64,000 nucleotides of DNA from Beverwykella pulmonaria (lineage: Eukaryota > Ascomycota > Dothideomycetes > Pleosporales > Melanommataceae), in assembly GCA_001599595.1 (NCBI GenBank), contig BCHH01000008.1:2227591-2291590 (forward strand). The letters are read 5' to 3'. The translations under genes and the position numbers were made by a program. Of the stretch, positions 10,203 to 21,102 are shown piece by piece. Position 1 is the stretch's first letter; the number at the start of each line of letters is the position of its first letter. The notes below the pieces were generated by a model, which did not search any database, had not been told where the DNA came from, and saw only the letters and a list, made by a program, of their open reading frames with translations.

Positions 10203-13200
10203 ACAATGCGGGGGCATCGAGCAAGGATACTCCCAACAGTTGTTCGAAATGAAAGTCTTCAACTCTTCATAACTGCATCTGCAGGGTCTTTATGAATTCT
10301 GGCCGGACTACCTTCTAGCTATGCATGTTTGGCCAGATATTACCGACAGGGTGCGTCGTAGTCTCGTGAGACGATGGTTGAGAGACCCTTTTTCCTACAC
10401 TACTTACGCTGCGCTTACTCAATGCCTCGCCGGTAATATCTTTGTGTCTCAGATGACATTACGCAAGAAGGCGGAAATAGCTTTCCTCTGCATCAACAGC
10501 ATAAATGAATGAGAAGCTAGTGAGGACTCGGACAAGGCGTCGCGTGCGCTCCAACGTGCAACGTCGACAGCCGGTGGGATACGGATCTGCACCTTTCTGC
10601 AGGTCGCGGTGCGTTGTCTGGGCGGATGGTTGTTGCGCTGCTAGTGTACGTACCTGACCCAAGAAAGTCTAGCGGATTAATATATGGGGTGAAAAATTGG
10701 TGCGAAATGCTAACCACAGCGAACCACGTCGTGCGCTCTGGACCTTTTGACGGAAAAAGAAGGATTGTGATTGGCTGGAGAAGACGTTTTTGTGGGCTTA
10801 TCGTGCGATTGATTCCTGCGGAGTTGTTTATCTACCAATCTAAATGATGAATGGAGAATTTGATCCCATTATTGCTTTTTTGGAGTCGGCTTTACGAGAA
10901 GGCACATGGAAGCAGGGAAGAGATCGATGGTCAACGTGAGGTGAGGTACAACCCAGACCTGGGCGGCGGCTTCACGCTGTGAGTGCGGGCAGGTTTGGAC
11001 TCTCCATCAACAGAAGATGCCAACAACAACATGCTCACCGGCTCTTCATACATATGCGGGTAAGCGTTGTCAGTTTCTTCTTTCCTTACAGTTGTTATCA
11101 TTCAGTGGTACATACAAGGACGGCAACGTAGCAGCTCGCACCGCTGCTGATGCACTGGGCTGCAGCGTAGTTTTGCTGTGCCGTGCCGCTCGGGCGAGAT
11201 GCATCTGGTGGTGTATGAGACGTTTGCGGCGTCGTCATGATGCGAGGACTATCCCTGTCCCAGCAGACAAGAAATCGGATGAGGCCTTGCTCGTTCAAAG
11301 GCGGTCATTTGGGGCTAGACCGAATTAGGTGCCCCCCGAAGAATGGCTGCAGCTCGGTAACAGAGAGCCGGGACGACGATGATCGCGCTGAGGGTGTGGG
11401 CAAGGCGATCGGGCCCGCGAATGAGGTTGGGGGTTGGGAAGGGGGCGGGATATTTAGAGACGTGTGGGTGCGTGAGAGGGGAGGCTGTTGAAAAGAAGGG
11501 AAGGTGGAGTGCCGGGCGTGGGAGGCTGCAGCAGGATGCGCTGGCCAGTTGCGCTGTTGCAAGCGGTGCCTGACTTTGGCTGATTGACTGGTAACAGCGA
11601 GGCACTTTCAGAGCTGTGCCTGGGATGCAGGAACAAGGTCTAGCTGGCACGGGCGCAACAAAAAAGCAAAAGGCAAGGCCGCAGGGGTGCAACGCCAATC
11701 AGCAGCGGCTCAACGGCGTCGTCCCAATTCGCATGGTGTACCTGCGAGCTCTTCGCTGTGCCGTCATCCGCGAAATGTTAACCAACCTCCTCAGCTTTTT
11801 CTTTTTTGTGATGGCGGTTTTTGAGGGAGTCCAGCGTGTCACACACCTCACGTAGAGGCCCCCGCTCGCCGGACGGACCGCCAAGGAGGTTGGCGGTGAG
11901 CAGTTCAGTCTTGTTTGTTTGTCGTGTTGTTTGACGCCTGCCGTTTCGAAACTGAGCGGTTGTTTGTTTTGTCTCCTTGTTGCGTGGCCAATGGGCACAA
12001 GTCCGTTTAAGGAAAGTCGGGAGAATCCTAACCGCACGAGGGAGCCATGCCATCAGCACATCATCACGAGCAGAAAATCCTGTGGTCCCAGAGCCGGAGA
12101 TGTTGAGCCAAAGCCCATATCAGGGCTGCCTCTACGGCACTGCCCCCCAGTGTAAATCCTGTCAGCCATGGTGAGAGTGCCTGCCCTTGACTGGGTCCTC
12201 ATCCTCCTCACCAGACCGCTGGTACGGCATGCACCTCTGCGGAGACCCAGGAGTGTGCTTTTGAGCAGGATAGGCATCGTAAAGGTTCTGCCGGCAGAAA
12301 CTGCAGGGCAGCGGAAGGCTTGGTCCAACCTTTTGCCATCTGCCTGAATCTACCTCTCCACCGGAGGTGCAACCTCATCCAGCAGTAAAAAAGGAAAAGG
12401 CGAGAACTCAGCACATCACATCAGACGGCGTGGGCCGAGTCGCATGCAAACAGGACTTGTCAGAGAACCTCGGAGGCTTCTGACTCCTGCAAAGCTTATT
12501 CGCGATTTAATCTTCGGGGTGGATCTGGTGGAGTCGTTTTCTCGACTCTCGACCAACAGCACGGCCGCGTCCTAGTTCGTATAGAAGAAAATTCTGTGCG
12601 CTTGGGCGGCGGAGGAGTCTGACCCTCTCCCCCTCCCGTGCCGCAGCACAGAAAGCCGAACGCTGAGCGAACTCTGTCAGGCGTTCAAACGGCGATGCAA
12701 ATGTTGGGGTAGCAAGACGGCAGCGTCCTCAGGCTGTGGGAGGACTTGTCGATGATGGTTGCGTGAAGCGACCGACGGCCCGTCTGCGTTGTTGAAACCG
12801 GGGAGGGGAGGCGAGAGCGAGGACCGCTCGGCCCTATTCAGCTGCATCAATACCCTGAGTACCCTGAGCACCCTGGTGGCCCTGGACGACCCCGGAGGCC
12901 CTGGTGGCCCTGGACGCCCCCGGAGGCCCTGGACGCCCTGGAGGCCCTGGAGGCCCTGGATATGTTTTCTGGCTCCAGCGTCCCGTTCGGGCAGTGCATC
13001 ATGGGCGTGTGAATTGGCCTTGGCGGCGCGGTCGAAACCCTGCACTACGGAAAGCACACCAGGCCCTGCGCGCTCCCACAAATGCCAAATGCGACCGCGG
13101 CCCCCCAGCTTTCCTGTTCCATCCAGCATCGACACTTTCCTGCTACCAGTCACTCACTCGCTCACGTCGCGTTCCCAGTCGCTCTCTTGCCCAACACACC

Positions 13201-13563
13201 GCAATCGTTGTCTGCTTCGCTGTCTCTCCCGGTGAGTGCGCGACCCCCACGGCCTCATCAAGTGCTGCGCGCTCACGTGCCGTCCCCAATCGAGCCGTGA
13301 CCCCGACCAGGGCGCTGACTCTCCCACAGGATAAACAGGCACGGCCAAGCACCTACAATACGTGGACCTTCGCTCTGTCGTGGCACCTTCCAAAACCTCG
13401 CCTTCCGCCACTCCATCCCAACCGGGAACACTCCACAGCGACGCCGACCAAGATAGTTCTGCCATTGAGTTTGCTGGCGACCTTTTAAACTGGTGATGGG
13501 ATCCCAGCACCTCTCCACCCAAAACCACGTCTAGCATCAGCCCGGCCCACCACAACCACCATC
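10203..13563. other. 3.4 kb intergenic stretch, no gene recognised
   Basis: Between pnk1 and the gene at 13564. Open frames up to about 190 codons occur after 12600, but they are GC-rich, overlap each other on both strands and lack family motifs; they coincide with a GC-rich promoter/leader region. The only structure noted is the 9-bp-period repeat at 12851-12960. Confidence 0.5.
12851..12960. repeat. 9-bp-period GC-rich tandem repeat (collagen-like when read)
   Basis: Runs of CCTGGNNNC (for example CCTGGAGGC, CCTGGACGC, CCTGGTGGC) repeated about a dozen times. Both strands stay open through it: plus gives Gly-Gly-Pro/Gly-Arg-Pro triplets, minus gives Gly-Pro-Pro and Gly-Leu-Gln triplets. 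Nothing on either side supports a real collagen-like gene, so I treat it as a minisatellite in a promoter or leader. Confidence 0.7.
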
Positions 13564-15184
13564 ATGCGCGAAATGAAACCATTGCTACTGCCTACACTCG
13601 TCGCTGCGCGCAAGTCGTCCAAGGGCTCCTTCGATATGGCCTTCGAGCCCGCGTCGTCTGTCTACTCGTGCACCGACTCTGGGTTTTACTCTGCGTCGGA
13701 GTGCTCCACGCCAAGCCGTTCCTCGCGTGGGCATCTCCGATATTCCAGCTCGACCTCATCGCTCTCGTCCAGTCCGCCCGTCCACGACCCTATCGAGGCG
13801 CCCAACAGCTCTGGCAAGCTTCCCAAGCTCACGGAGGAGCCAATTGAACGCGAAGAGGACTTCATCACCACTATTCCGTATCGCTGCTCGTGTATGTTTT
13901 GCGATATAGCTTCCAAAACCGGTGTTTGTATATGCTAACGAACGGATAGGCGATACCGATTACTGTGACCACATTCAACCACCCACACGACGCTCCATTT
14001 TCGATCGCAACTACGATTTCGCAGAGGACTGCTTCAGCAATGACCTGGAATCGCACGCCTCGAAGCGACGGCGATCAGCAGAATCGTCCGCGAACAGCAT
14101 CACGAGCAAGATCGAGAGCAGATTTCCTTCGTTTACGCGCAAGTGGAGAGACCGTAAGAGAGGTGCATCATTCGGTCGAGCCTCTCGAAGCGCAACTCCG
14201 TCCCGCGTATCATCAACCCGGTCATCCTCCATTACGAGCTCCATTCACCAAGTCCAAGGATTTGATCTCATCGACCGGTTCCCTTCCATGACTGCTGAGA
14301 GCAGCCTGGAACACCTGGATGATCTCATTACCTCCTCACCAATTGATGTCGCAAAGGCAAATGCGTTATACATCGACGTCGAACAAATTGATCGTGAGCG
14401 CCTCGCTACCACCCCGCTACTCCCACCAATGCTGGTAAAGACCCGGTTCGACGATGTCCCAACCGAATCGCCTCTTCAGTCACCCACCGTTGCTGAATCT
14501 GCGCACTTTTTCGACGCTACCCCCATCGGTACACCTACCGTCCGTGCTTACCCTACCCCTCCACTTTCATCAAAACCATCCATCGCATCGTTCAAGACAC
14601 CCCGTCCCGGATATATGGTGCCGTCATTAGATATCCCGCCAATTATGCTCGCAAACCAGGAAGACAAGTGGGTCAATTTGCTAGGCCACGCAAACTTTAC
14701 CATCCAACCGGAACCGTACATGCCTGACAATTGTGACACGGCCTCGTTACGACAACTGTTTGCTGATTGGGAGCAAGCGCGCTGCAATTTCACCAAACAT
14801 CAAGTGCGGACGGGAGAGCACCACGGTGTCACCTCCAGAATCTACCTACAAACAGAGCAGAAGTGGTCCGAAATCGACGCTATGTGGAAGATGAATCACG
14901 ATCTAGCCACCTCGCGTGCCGCAAAAATGGGCGTCGAGCTGGAACCGTATTCCCCATCGGAACCAGCACCACTCAGCAAGATGCCGACGCTCAATGACCC
15001 AAAGAGCGTGGGAAAATTCCCCAAGCTCGGAGACGAAGACATTGTTGGCCCCATGGTTCAGATCGCAGCACAAATCCAAGCCACGCCGCCTTTACGCAAA
15101 CGCGCCTTCCTCAAGTTCTTTGGCGACATGAAGTTCCCTAGTTCTCTCCTCGGACGGCCATCGGCCACACTTCGGGGCCGATGA
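13564..15184 (+). CDS. conserved fungal Ser/Pro-rich protein of unknown function
   Basis: Two exons, 13564-13891 and 13950-15184 (58-bp intron); 520 residues. The splice joins IPYRCSC to DTDYCDH, giving a short Cys/His cluster that looks like the conserved core. It is followed by RSIFDRNYDFAEDCF, a basic patch (ASKRRRSAE) and a long Ser/Thr/Pro-rich disordered region. The last third (RQLFADWEQARCNFTKHQ, then TEQKWSEIDAMWKMNHDLA) is helical and charged and may be a second conserved domain. No membrane segment or signal peptide. Similar Ser/Pro-rich proteins with this Cys core are, to my knowledge, widespread and uncharacterised in Pezizomycotina. The basic patch could be a nuclear signal (inference). 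Confidence 0.8.
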
Positions 15185-16484
15185 GTTGGCTCCTCCACTG
15201 CCCCTATTCATATTTTGTGCGATTAAGTTTATTTGTTAGATGTTCTGTAACATTACTCGTTACTCCGCAGTTACGAAGTACGACGTGTACGACGGTATCT
15301 TCTGTTGCTCGCTCGAGTCACGCACCGCTCCTTGTTATGAATTTCCTTTTTCACCGCTTCAACGACCTTAGATATTTCCTTTTTTTTGCGCGCATCCGGT
15401 GCTCTTCAATGAGACCTTAGCGGGCTATATCAGCAATACGAGACGGAATGAGAAACGGTCTAAAAAGCTTTTGGCAGATATCAGGCAGCGAGCCGACTCA
15501 TCGGCCAAAATGTTATGTTTTGAATCGTCTGATGTTTAGTATTTAATTTCTTTTGTCTACCTTGTCAGTCAAGTGGCATTTGTCGGCGGCTACACCCCTC
15601 CTTTTCGCTAGGGACTTAAGGTGGCAAGCGCAGTCGTGGGTCAAAATGGGAAGGAGGTTGTACCCAAATGCAAGTTGGCAAAAATGTTTCAATGTATAAC
15701 TGTAATAGGTGGAGGATCTGGACAGGACACGGGACCTATTATCTGGGGTGTCACGGGCTGCATCGCAAGCAACCAGGCGGCCGGTTGGGACGACTAGGTC
15801 GGATCGCATCATTCGGATGGAACCATAGTGAAACATTATCAACAACGCTTCATGCCATGCTATCTTTGATCCTCATTGCATTTCAGTGATTCAAGCTGTT
15901 TCTCATGAGCTCTTTGGCTTTCCATTGTCAAGGTGTGTACGCTGGCGGCATGTGACCAGCACATAAGTGGCTGTGGCCACAGCAGCTTCGTACGTTCGCG
16001 TACTCGTGTCCCACAGTATCTCGTAAATTAATTCCAGTATGGCACTGTAGCTATCGACTTCAGGTCATCCGGCACAATGGTCTCTCGTTGGGACGTGGCG
16101 ATTCGAGACGAACGCCGAATCCTGGCACTTGACCTATCGTATGCCTCAATTTGACTTATAGAAACAAGGTTCATCTACATTCCTAGTTGTGGCTTGATGA
16201 TATATATTTGGTGAGGCATCCAGCATAATGAGCAAGATGAGACATGTACCGAGACGAGCTTGGAGGCATTGAGATGACTTGACGACAAGACATTTCTGGA
16301 AGGTGGATACGGGGCTGGTAGTACAATTGTTCGTTTGTGCTGCTGAATGCCGGTGATCGTAGTTGTGGACGCTTTTGTGCCACTGTGGAGGTAGAATGCC
16401 TGATGATGGACGTGGCACTATCAACGGGGACTTTTGATTGACTTTGCAGCTGCCATATTTGGGAAGGTGGAGGGCTTCAATTTA

Positions 16485-16735
16485 TTCACTAGTGTAGGTT
16501 TGTTCACTAGTGCAGGTACATTCACTACTGAAGGTTTATTTTCTACTGCAGGTACATTCGCTACTGCAGGTACATTTACTACTGCAGGCACATTCACTAC
16601 TGCAGGTTCATTCGCAACTGCAGGTTCATCCACAAATGTAGGTTCATTCGCAACTACAGGTTCATCCACAAGAGTAGGTTCATTCCAACTGCAGGTTCAT
16701 TTACAAATATAGATCAATTTACTAGTGAAGGTGTG
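16485..16735. repeat. 18-bp minisatellite, about 14 degenerate units
   Basis: Tandem units close to TTCACTACTGCAGGTACA. The 12th unit has lost one base. Because 18 is a multiple of three, both strands stay open: plus reads a hexapeptide like T-A-G-T-F-T, minus one like P-A-V-V-N-V. I see no start context or family to support translation. Confidence 0.85.
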
Positions 16736-19330
16736 TAGGTGTGTACGTAGGTATTCTCGTCTTGAGTCTTGACGACGACGGAAACAGACGTTCTCCAGCC
16801 TCCTTGCAGCCCGAGGACTGCGTCATATTGTAGTGAACAGCCAAGAGCTGAGCTCGAATCACCCAGTGATGATATGGAAGCTTTCGAAACGGCATTCTCA
16901 CACTGCAGAAATGTTTCACTTCCCAGCAATCGCATGCTCTCCTCCTTTCCTCTCTTCAAAATTGTATGTAAAGCTTTCTATTTCCACGTCAAATGGCATG
17001 GAGTGTCAGTGTCAAGACCACGCCTCGTGCTCCCACAATCCCCGATGCGATCTATCATCGTCAACACTACACCGCTTGCCAATCGGCCGCTCGCATGCGA
17101 TGTTTTTCTAGGTGCATCTCTGGCATCTTTCATCTACCATTTATTTACATGTGATGCAGACGGCTCGCTTACGTCCATTCATATCAACAAGTTTCAGGAC
17201 GTCGTACTGCAGACGCCCGCCTCACCTCCTCACTTTTCACGCATCCCGATGCCTGGTTCCCGGATGGCCACTGCGTCGAAAAAAACATGGGTTGCGGTTA
17301 GGGCCATCTGTGTTATATGTTGTGGAAGTGTAGGGGCGGGAGATGAGAGGCGAGGACAGCGGATGCGGGACGGAAGTCATGTAGAGGTTGTGTGATGCCA
17401 GCCTCTGATTGCGGAGCGAAGCGAGGTCGGAGGAGAGACGTCGAATACGAGCAGGTGGTGCAGAGGCTGGTGTAAGGACGATTGAGCGCGTGAGGTGCTC
17501 GGATGGTGGGTATTTTTGCAGTGTGCAGTGTTGCTTGCTCTCGATGGCTGGTATTGGCGATCGGTGGCTGGGTTAATGTCAGTATGGGTCTAGGCTTGAT
17601 CGAATGCTCTGGACTCTCGGGGCGGAGAAGAGATTGGGTTTGGTTGATCTTGAGGGCGGAGGGGTTGGTCGTGATGTGATTTGGTACCTGGATATGCATC
17701 TCTCTGTGTAGCGGTACCATGACATCATCTTGTTCGGCTGTCAGTTAGCGGGAAAGGGAGGGGCCGGACACATATGCTAAGTTGGGCGAATTGGTGGAAT
17801 GAAGAGTTTGGTGGTAGGGTGGAGACATTTGCCAATATTGCGGGTGTGTTTAGTTAGAGATGTTTGGACGCTTAGCATCGATGAAAAGGAAGAGAAAATG
17901 ATAGTGGAGAGCCGAGGTGCGATGCGTAGATCACTGGCAAGGAAGATACGCAAAGGCTAGTCCAAGCAAAGTGCCGTTTTTCTCACTACCTGCTCACCCA
18001 CAACGACTTGTACTCAGAGATTCGTTGGGCACATACATCTCGATAGCAAACTATTTACCCGACCTAGCCATTCCATTGCTCCAACCATACAGTATGACAC
18101 TAACACCCATCCAAATGTATGATCTATTTGGAGAACCGACTCTAGTTGGTCTTGGAGCATGACATTGAACAAATGAGCTGTGCGTCCATACCTTCGGCCT
18201 CAGCCTTTGCGCTTTATTGGTACTGAAGCCGCAAGCGAGAAAAGTGGGTCCACGACACTCCAGGCGGTAAGTCAGCAAAAGTTAATAACATAGTTGCTGA
18301 AGCGAACGAACTCTCTTCGAAAGTTTAACTTTTCATTTCGCAGGGTCCGAGCCAACGCCCGCCTCTTCAATGCAATACACCATCTACAACAAAAAATCTA
18401 TTATAAGGAGTAGATGCAATATCGGAAGATATTTGGAAGACGCCTCTCCTTTGCCCCTCATTAGAAGAAGTTCGTCGAATAGGTAACTATTTTGAATACA
18501 CGGCGCGGATGCCCGAGGAATTCGGTAGTTGCTTCCAACCTCTAACAGACAAACAAATGACGGTCAACGCCTGATCCACTGCCTAGACCAACCCCGCTAG
18601 TTCGCTCACTACGACGTCTCTTTTTAAGATAGTTGGGGGGTATATCCAATATCCTCGCTATATGTGCCGCTTACCGCTTGCACTGTATCGGCGTCCTACT
18701 CGATGCGCTCATGTGCCAACTCATTCTTACTATGTGAATACGTGAGTGGACAGAGGAGCTGGAGGAGCCATGTCCGGATTTTCATTTGTCGAGGTAGTGT
18801 TAGAATCATGGTGAGCTGTTCAAGTGGATTGAGAGCGTGCGGTTACCGAGGATGTGAAAGTTGTGCTGATTGAGCCGAAGTTGAAAATCTTGCAACGTGT
18901 GCACAGAATAGCCTATAACGGGATATATCTGTATGAGAATATTAACAGTAATGTCACTGTTCATAGTCAACCTGGTTCACCTCTTACTGTCTGTTCTTCT
19001 CTCGCCCACCCTTTTTTCCTCAGTACTTTACAGTTCGTTCCGATCCGATCCTTCTCTCTTCCCTTTTCCCCACTCCACTCTCCTCTCTCATCAATCCTCC
19101 ACTGGAACTCATGAGCAATGCCTAAAATTCCTATAAACCGCATCAGCCCGCCGACTAGGCAACCATGATGTTACCACTGCTAGGGAGAAGGTACGTTCTG
19201 CTTCCGACGTTTTGAAGACGGTAAAAGAATGAACTTGGATCTACGAAGTCTCACCGCAGCTGCCAGCATTACTTTTCAGATAGAAATCGACGCTGGTGTT
19301 CTGTAACTGATATTTTTTTAGGTTTTCAAC

Positions 19331-19930
19331 ATGGACGAGGAATACACCCCGGACCAGGACGTGAATCCAGACTCAGAAAAGGCGGTCAAGGATGTGGTCT
19401 AACATATCCATAACGAGGACATGGAGATGGAAATCATGGACGCGGACGGCAGTGTAGTGACAGTGCGCCGAATGAAAGATGCGGTTCCGGTCGATCCTCT
19501 CTGTATTGCCTTGCGTCCTGTTTATCTCCTTTTTCTATTTTTTCTTACCAGATTTGATTCTGAGTCCGCACAGGAAGATTCGGTGCCTACCCTGCCTGCT
19601 ACTCACTCTTTTCGCCTCCACTACAGTAGCTACGTGGGCTATCTACCCATGCGCAAACGGCACCCTCATCCGCTTCGATCTCAGCAACAAGCAGAATCTA
19701 CGTGCGCTCAGCAAAATCGAATTGATGAGGAAGGGACTAGACAACCCGTGCGATTGCGGTATGGGGTCCTGGAAGACGGCGAAGATGATTCGAGATAAGG
19801 TTGAGATGATGACAGAGAAGGAGAGGGAGAGGGAGAGAGAGAGGGGATTGGAACCGGAAGGGTTCAATACGAAGTCTACGGGGTCAGGGGCGAGCTTTGC
19901 GATAGTGGGCGGTGTGCTTAGTAAGTAGCT
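19331..19930 (+). pseudogene. possible decayed gene of unknown function
   Basis: Starting at ATG 19331 the plus strand reads a protein-like sequence, MDEEYTPDQDVNPDSEKAV, runs into TAA 23 codons in, and continues in the same frame with equally protein-like sequence (EDMEMEIMDADGSVVTVRR). A following frame carries a hydrophobic segment and then a Cys/Lys-rich part with a Glu-Arg run at 19820-19845. The TAA could be a former CAA, so a C-to-T change is a possible cause. I do not recognise the family. It could also be chance or an unspliced gene with an intron over the TAA. Confidence 0.3.
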
Positions 19931-21102
19931 TATGATGCCGTTGGTGAATGACAATGGGTGATGAACTTTCATAGAGAAAGAGGGGTGTACGGGTAGTCCA
20001 TGCTAGGCTTTAGCCGTCTCAGGTTTAGCTTACGCTTTCTGACCTGCGAAGTCAGCAGTGAACTTCCAGTAGTGGAATCGCAGAAGCTCTTATGCAGGCC
20101 TTTTTCTATATGAAATGCGCCTGGAAAATGCCTTGGCCCTCTAATTTCATCCGATAGGAGACTGGAACTTTGTTGGTGTTTTCGAGCCGTGCCCAGAGTC
20201 AAAATCAGAGTGGAACTTGATTTATCCATCTATACACCTGACAATCCCAACTTCCCATCTCCATCCTAAACACCATTTTCGTCATCCATCCCCTCCCCCG
20301 CTCTCACACCTACCCAAATCCAAGCTTCGGCACCCTTCGCCCTGCTAACCCCGCCACACCCAACCGAAACCCAACATACCGCATGTAGTAACCTCCCATC
20401 CAATCCCCCTTCTACAATCCCTACACGTGACATTTGCCGTTGAAAACTGTGCTTTCCGACGCCCTTTTCTGCTGCACGGCTCCACCAATAGCGTTTGCGC
20501 TAAGTGCCCGCATTCGGACGCGTGCAGGACGCTGACGAATCAGAGGCGAGGTGTGTGTGGTAACGATTAGTCGTGCGGGCGTAGGGCGTGGGCGTGGCAT
20601 GGGATGGGAGGAGAATTGCACTATTTGTTTTTGACGTTGGGATGGAAGGTTGGCTCGTGATGATGGGATGGGGTATCCCACTTTGAGTGAAAATTTCTGT
20701 TCGCTTAGTAGTTTTTCCGAGGCGGACTGTAATATGTACAACGAAGGGTTAAAGGTATATTTCTGTGATGCAGGGTTGGTTTTTAGTGGATACGATGGGA
20801 TACTATCAGGTAATTTGATCCTTTTTGTGTATTTTTGGATTCGCGTTTGTGGTGCGACGAGAGTGGGGGTGTTGATGCGGTTGCCGAAGCTGAAAATCTG
20901 GCTCGAATTTTGATTTTGACTTTTATCCTACACATCGCCTCGTAACCTCTATGAAATCCAAATCCGATGTATGTCTCTCTCTCTAAGCAGCCATATATCC
21001 TGAAAATAAACAAAATCCAACGCTATGCAAATGCCCATGCGCATCCCATGCCAAACAATAATCCCAATACAAGAATCAACTAAACGCGCATCTCGAGCGG
21101 TG

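Larger units (their letters stand above)
15185..21102. other. 5.9 kb gene-poor region
   Basis: No intact gene recognised. It contains the 18-bp minisatellite (16485-16735), a possible gene remnant (19331-19930) and several short unrelated frames, the longest at 16769-17395 (208 codons, no recognisable motif). The last few hundred bases before 21103 are the 3' flank of the NACHT gene. Confidence 0.5.

Noticed and set aside
12677..13235. Collagen-like open frames on both strands
   Set aside because: Created by the 9-bp repeat in GC-rich DNA; the remainder of each frame has no conserved features.
16769..17395. 208-codon plus-strand frame
   Set aside because: No recognisable motif, atypical composition, and no splice or start context that supports a gene.
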